Positions 59,046 through 64,000 of a DNA stretch of 64,000 bases are shown here, piece after piece. The notes under the pieces were generated by a model. That model saw only the letters and a program-made list of their open reading frames with translations. It was not told the DNA's origin and searched no databases. Numbering within the stretch: position 1 is the stretch's first letter; each line of letters begins with the position of its first letter. The DNA is from Cinnamomum chago (taxonomy: Eukaryota > Streptophyta > Magnoliopsida > Laurales > Lauraceae): assembly GCA_038049695.1 (NCBI GenBank), contig CP142451.1:7562001-7626000 (forward strand). Reading direction: 5' to 3'. The position numbers were made by a program, and so were the translations under genes.

Positions 59046-60498
59046 CCAAAACCTTTGAGTGTCTCGCTTCTGCTTCTTTGAATACTAAAAGGAGTGGAAC
59101 TCCACTTGGGGCCCACTTAAAAAAATCGAAATGCTCATTGGATGTCCACGTGTTTTAATCCATTGGTTGCGCTATAGGGCCGAATAATTAATTAGTGACG
59201 CAAATAACACAATCTTAGTATGGGACGGACTCTCGCTAATGTAAAATCTGGAGATAAAAGGAGGGCATAGATTTTGAACAGTTGATATTTTAAATAAATA
59301 AGCACACGGTAGATTACTTCTAATTTACTCATGGAATGCGTCACGGAAACAAACATCACAAGCAGAGGTTAGAACCGTGTTGTACTTGGATCCAAATTCA
59401 TTTTATAAATGATGGATCCGGACCCAAACCTGAAGAAATTTGCCAGATGGATTTGGATCTGGTATTAACGTTTTCAATTGAATTCTAATTCCCATCCTGC
59501 TATGACTCCACTTCCATGGACATACCAAGAGAACAAGTTTCTAATCCAAATACCATCCTTGCAACCAATTGGGGACCTCGGAATCAAGCATAAAGGCAAG
59601 ATTCTTCTCTATTGGAGCAGAATTCAATTCCAACCCTGATAGCTTTGTGTTTCACCCTCGTCCTCATCTTTCAATTAGAAGTCGATCATATTATATTTGC
59701 AGGGAAAACCTCATGTGAGCACCCCATGTGCTTAATTACATGCTTACTTGGTGATCTATTTGAGTGCGCTATAAAAATGTTACTCTTTCTTCACCGTCAT
59801 TGATCATAGCTCGAGAACAATCTGAATTGACTGAACCGTTGAATTGATTGTGTATTGATTTTAAGCAGCAAAAACTTGTCAGGCGTTGATAAGTGGTCGA
59901 GATGATGATTCAAGCATTCCCCACCATACAGTCTGGGCCTAGCCTGCTTTTGGGCTGGGCTTGGATGAGTAATTGAGCCCTTTTAATAATTGGACTGAGC
60001 TTGGATTAATTGATAGATAGCCCAAAGCCGGCACGACATGCGTAAGGAATGCATGTAATTTTATTTTATTAGTCCAAACATTAGCTTTAAAGTCCACAAA
60101 ATTTTAAAAAAGCCTGCTTTAGCCTGGCCCGATTGATTAAATAGGCAAGCCCGGACCAAACTTTTACTGCCCATGTTGGGCCTGGGCCAAGGCAAGATAT
60201 GCCTTAGCCCACCCCAGCCTGACCCATGAACACCCCCATTCCCATTCCCAGGTGGCAGGGCAGAGGGCTAGGATGACCTAGTATGGTTTATTTTTAATAT
60301 ACCTCCAAACCATATTCAGACCATCCAACCTAGCATAAATGCCTGTGCTCCGCACACTATGTCCGTGCATTACAAATAATATAATCATACCATAGAGCAA
60401 ATTGCATAGAATAATCGAAGTAGAAAATTTGAGATAGGACATGAATAGAAGAGATGAAGTAGAGCTGAGATTTCTTACACAAAGGAAAAGTGTGACTT
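59046..60498. other. Intergenic DNA, no gene seen
   Basis: Mixed-composition sequence with phrases such as 'gcccggaccaaac' and 'ttgggcctgggcc' around 60120-60230 that look like part of a dispersed repeat. No supported gene. Confidence 0.45.
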
Positions 60499-60501
60499 TG
60501 A

Positions 60502-61578
60502 GGGCACGTTTGGTAAACGGTGAAGAATCCTATATTTAGAGGATTCTCTCCATCTCTAAAGAAAGCCACAATCCTCAAGTAGAATTCTCAATGAAAGTTC
60601 CATGTTTGGATGGAGGGAGGATTCTTATAAGTTGTAGAATGTATGATCCAATTGATGTTTATACAAATATCTCAAGATAAAGTAAGGATCAACGGTTGTA
60701 ATTTGGTCACCTTACCGTGTTTAACCGTCCAGAACTAATGACCGGTTTTGATCTTGATCGTGGACCCCACATAAACCCAAAAATGAGAAAAAACGGACTG
60801 TTTTCAATAATAGTTTGCACAGTAAGACATTTTGGCTCATATCTGGAGATTTAAGATGAATTAACGGCTGATATTAAGTGAAGTGGCCGTTTTGGAGTTT
60901 TTAAAGATGACTAACGATTTGGATTTTGATTAGGGAATCTAAAAGGTACATTCCCAAAGCAAAAACTTATTAGGGTCACATTACTACTTACCTTTACTGT
61001 CACTGTCCCTCACGGTTTTGAAAATATCTCAAGATCTAAGATGAATCAACGGCTGAAATTTTGGGACATAGCCGTTATGGACCTTCTTAACACAATTAAC
61101 GGTTCAGATCTTGATTTTTGGGCCCACAGGAACCAGAAAATTGAAAACAAGGGACTGTATTTAATCCCGTTTTTTGCCCACTGCATCACAGAATATGGCA
61201 TTTTAACGGTTTGGACGATTTTGTAAATATCTCACAATTTATGATGAATCAACGGTTGAAATTTTGGTACATAGCCGTTATGGACCTTCTTAACAGAATT
61301 AACGGTTCAGATCTTGATTTTGGGGCCCATAAAAACCAAAAAAAATGCAAAAACCGGTCTGCCCTATATTACTGTCCAGGAATACTGTAGCTCCGCAAAT
61401 CCTTGATAGGGATGATTCCACGGATCCGAGGGGAGGAGGTGTGACTCTTGAAATAATCAAAAGAGCGGAAATCTTCAGTCCGTCATAGTAAAATCCTAAC
61501 TGAGCCAAACAAGAAAATCCGCGCTAGCGCGGATTTTGGGCGAGGAATCCTACCCTAAGACCATTGCCAAACGTGCCC
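60502..61578. mobile_element. PIF/Harbinger-like non-autonomous element with internal repeats
   Basis: 1077 bp with inverted ends GGGCACGTTTGGTAA and TTGCCAAACGTGCCC, flanked by the 3-bp duplication TGA (60499-60501, 61579-61581). The interior is built from about four imperfect units of 180-205 bp starting near 60664, 60842, 61020 and 61225. Each carries 'gatgaatcaacggctg' followed by 'tagccgttatggacc' and 'acggttcagatcttgattt' or variants. No transposase was seen. A related piece is at the left edge of the window. Confidence 0.72.
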
Positions 61579-61581
61579 TGA

Positions 61582-63206
61582 AAGATGGAGAGTAGAGGTC
61601 AATGGTTTGATGAGATAAACATATGAGCAAATAGTTGGACCAGATAAGTAGTGGGTATAGAATGTGAAACAAAAAAAGAGTCTACTGTACGTCATGATAA
61701 CAGTTGGCTTATAAATTTGCCAAAACTTCCATACAATTCAAGTAAATCTAAGATCATTGAATGTACTTATTTACACATTTGAGAATAGTATTTTTTTTCT
61801 TTTTGGTTAGGTTGGCTCTATAGCCATGAAGGCTAAGTGATCGATCTCTTGAAATGTGTTATACCGAGATGCCAACACCCCTCGACTAAGGGCCTGTTTG
61901 GCAAATCTTATATGTTTGAAATAGATCTGTCTCAAACAGATCTGCGAGAAATAGATCTGTGAGATATAGACTCTTTTCAAATAGACCGTTTAGTAACACA
62001 TGCACTTAAATGGATCTATGTGAAAAAATATGTTTGGTAAATTTTCAAATAAGAGCTTATTACAGGGGCATTTTTTGTCTTTTAAAAAAAAGGGTAATTT
62101 AGAATAGAAATTCAACTTGATATCCATTATAAATGATTTCTTATCTAATTGAGGCAATGTAAAACTCATAAAAGTGAGTACAGTGAGAGTGACCTTCCAC
62201 TCCTTGGAACTCTGGATTGTGGACTTTGAAATGCACTTTTGAAATTGATCCCCTCTGCTTTGTCTTTACAAGTAGCACTATTATTTTATGGCTTCCTCTC
62301 TTTTGACATTTGCTTATACCATATACATGCTCCTTGGAGAGTTTGGCAGAGGAGATGGAATTAACTAAACTCACAATTGAGTTGGAAGTATGGCAGAATC
62401 ATTGCCACAAGGTAGAACAAGCAACCAAATTGTTCATAGGAGAAGCTGATTGAATGTAAAAGGAATAGAGTTGTGAAAGAAGTACATAATCAGCCATACA
62501 TCATCTAATGTACCCAAGTTTTCTGATGTAGATGTGTTTGTGTTGTGCCTTAATTTGTGGTGATTTCATTTTTTTACATTTTAAGTGTGGAGATGAATTT
62601 TCTATCCAAGATGCACATACTATGGGAGGAAAGTGAAGCGGTAAGAGCGCCTTTTGGCGAATGGCAACCTTATTGTATGCACGGTGTGAAAGAAGCCTGC
62701 GGTTGGCCATTTTGACGATAGCCATTTCTCATTTCGGACAAAGATTGGTTGGGCGAATACCTGAGACAAAGTCAAGGTAGAATAACAAGCAGTGATCTGA
62801 TAATTTATAGGAGAATATGGGTAATTTCATTAATAATTCTTATCTGTTGATATAAGATGCCCTATAAGTTGATTATAAAAAATATATCACGACATAGGGT
62901 GCATATATGACTTGAAAAGACTCCATATAATTAAACAATTTGGATCATTTGATTTTCTAAATTTTTGGCTGTGGTCAATCAACAGTGAACCCACCAGATC
63001 AATGCCTCAAATTTGAAACAATCCATTTCAATGGAGTGAAAAAGCATCATGAGTAAAGTTCAGTGATTGGATGGCAACAATCATCCAATCTGAGAAGTTT
63101 CTGGGGGCATGTTGTATCCAGCAAAGTGCCCAAGGTATCAACAGTAACATATCACTGAATCATTGATAAGCTGATATATATCATATATATATATATACAC
63201 ACATAC
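61582..63206. other. Intergenic DNA, no gene seen
   Basis: A 'gggcctgtttggcaaatctt' phrase at 61889 looks like the left end of a small transposon, but I could not find its partner. The remainder shows no supported gene. A TA/CA microsatellite (about 63175-63200) abuts the permease pseudogene. Confidence 0.4.
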
Positions 63207-64000
63207 CTGATAAGCTGCAATTAAATGTATAAGAACAGCGAGCTGTCCGATATCAACGAGCCAGAAGGGTTCATAGAATCCAGTAAGAACATTTCCAGGG
63301 GAGTCATTTCCAAAAGCTGCATAACCCATACACCCCAGAGAAATGTAGAATAATGTGGTTATTCCAAGCCCAAAAGTAGTTGCTTTCTTCATTGTTTTAT
63401 TCTCCGGTGGGGGCGATTTCAGAGTGTCCTTTGAATACGTTGAAAATTCAATGTGAGTAAACACATACTGGAAATTCAAAGTGATAACAACCTTCAGTTG
63501 CGAATTTTACTGTAGACAAATACAGTCCAATGAAGGAGAATGCAAATGACATCACAGCTGCTAGCACTGAAAGAAAGCTATTTCCTCCAAGTTTGGGAAC
63601 TGCGATAAAATAACTTCCATTGCACCAAAAATGATCAAATATGAAGTTCCTGTTACTCGACATCCTGCGTTGTGCCCCTTTAAATGGTAACAATCTGTAA
63701 CCTCCACATACCTGTTTTTCAATGCAAACATCCATCCTTTATTCAATTAAGATTAGATATTGCAGTTTAGTTGAGTAGAGAACACCAACTGTATATTCAT
63801 AATCAGAAAAAAGATCCAGTGCTAGCCCATATATATCTCAGTTGGTATTCTTTATCTAGCAGGGGATCCTTCCCTAATGAATATATACCATACAAATTTA
63901 AACTCAGAGATGATCCTGGAGCAAAGTAAGTGTAGACTGTAGAAACAACTCACATCATACTTGTAACTGATGTAATAGTGTACCCAATCAGAGTTCCCCA
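63207..64000 (-). pseudogene. Amino acid permease (AAP-type) pseudogene, continues past window
   Basis: Three exon pieces match the plant AAP family of proton-coupled amino acid importers: 63954-64000 (GTLIGYTITSVTSM), 63492-63711 (TDCYHLKGHNAGCRVTGTSY, then SVLAAVMSFAFSFIGL) and 63207-63429 (DTLKSPPPENKTMKKAT, GCMGYAAFGNDSPGN, EPFWLVDIGQL). A one-base loss near 63580 shifts the frame between LEEI and SFLSVL. The exon that normally encodes the FAYAYS-IEIQ segment is missing: only 62 bp separate the last two pieces. The usual TGFGFYEP is shortened to TGFYEP. No downstream exon was seen. The 5' end is outside the window. Confidence 0.75.

Overview
This window is nuclear DNA from a flowering plant. 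It is AT-rich, has split genes with GT-AG introns, and carries several plant transposon families. The genes point to a woody dicot or magnoliid, but I cannot name the species. The core of the window is a host segment present in three tandem copies. Each full segment holds a subfamily-XII-type LRR receptor-like kinase gene (+ strand) facing a TOM2A/tetraspanin-18-like gene (- strand). Pieces of an AIRP2-like RING E3 ligase gene (+) lie in the spacers between copies.

Layout. 1-1423 is left flank with a piece of a dispersed repeat. 1424-6159 is RLK copy A (two exons, intact). 7785-9974 is a decayed tetraspanin fragment, followed by a MULE-like insertion (10456-11093), a RING remnant (to 13296) and a 330-bp tandem repeat (14631-15600). 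15683-16226 is a hAT-like element upstream of RLK copy B. Copy B (16453-30716) is split by a young Ty3/gypsy Tat-lineage LTR retrotransposon at 17538-27740, with 5-bp target duplication CTGTC and 710-bp LTRs that differ at one base. 32319-34596 is a second tetraspanin fragment and 36581-39172 is DNA unique to this repeat unit. 39657-41075 is a broken AIRP2-like gene holding a TRIM-like insertion. 42824-43352 is the second copy of the hAT-like element, and 43580-47634 is RLK copy C (intact frame). 49259-55987 is the full tetraspanin gene in five exons. 56090-64000 is mostly intergenic: a triplicated 195-bp repeat, a 1.1-kb PIF-like element (60502-61578) and, at the edge, an amino-acid-permease pseudogene (63207-64000).

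How it fits together. The RLKs are predicted plasma-membrane receptors with about 22 LRRs, a transmembrane segment and a non-RD (HCD) kinase, a type linked to pattern recognition in plant immunity. All three share an unusual in-frame 36-bp tandem duplication in the kinase N-lobe. Shared and private insertions order the events. The kinase-loop duplication came before the triplication. The hAT-like element is in units B and C only, a small element in tetraspanin exon 3 is in A and B only, and the LTR element is in B only. This pattern does not fit a simple tree and suggests unequal crossing-over or gene conversion.
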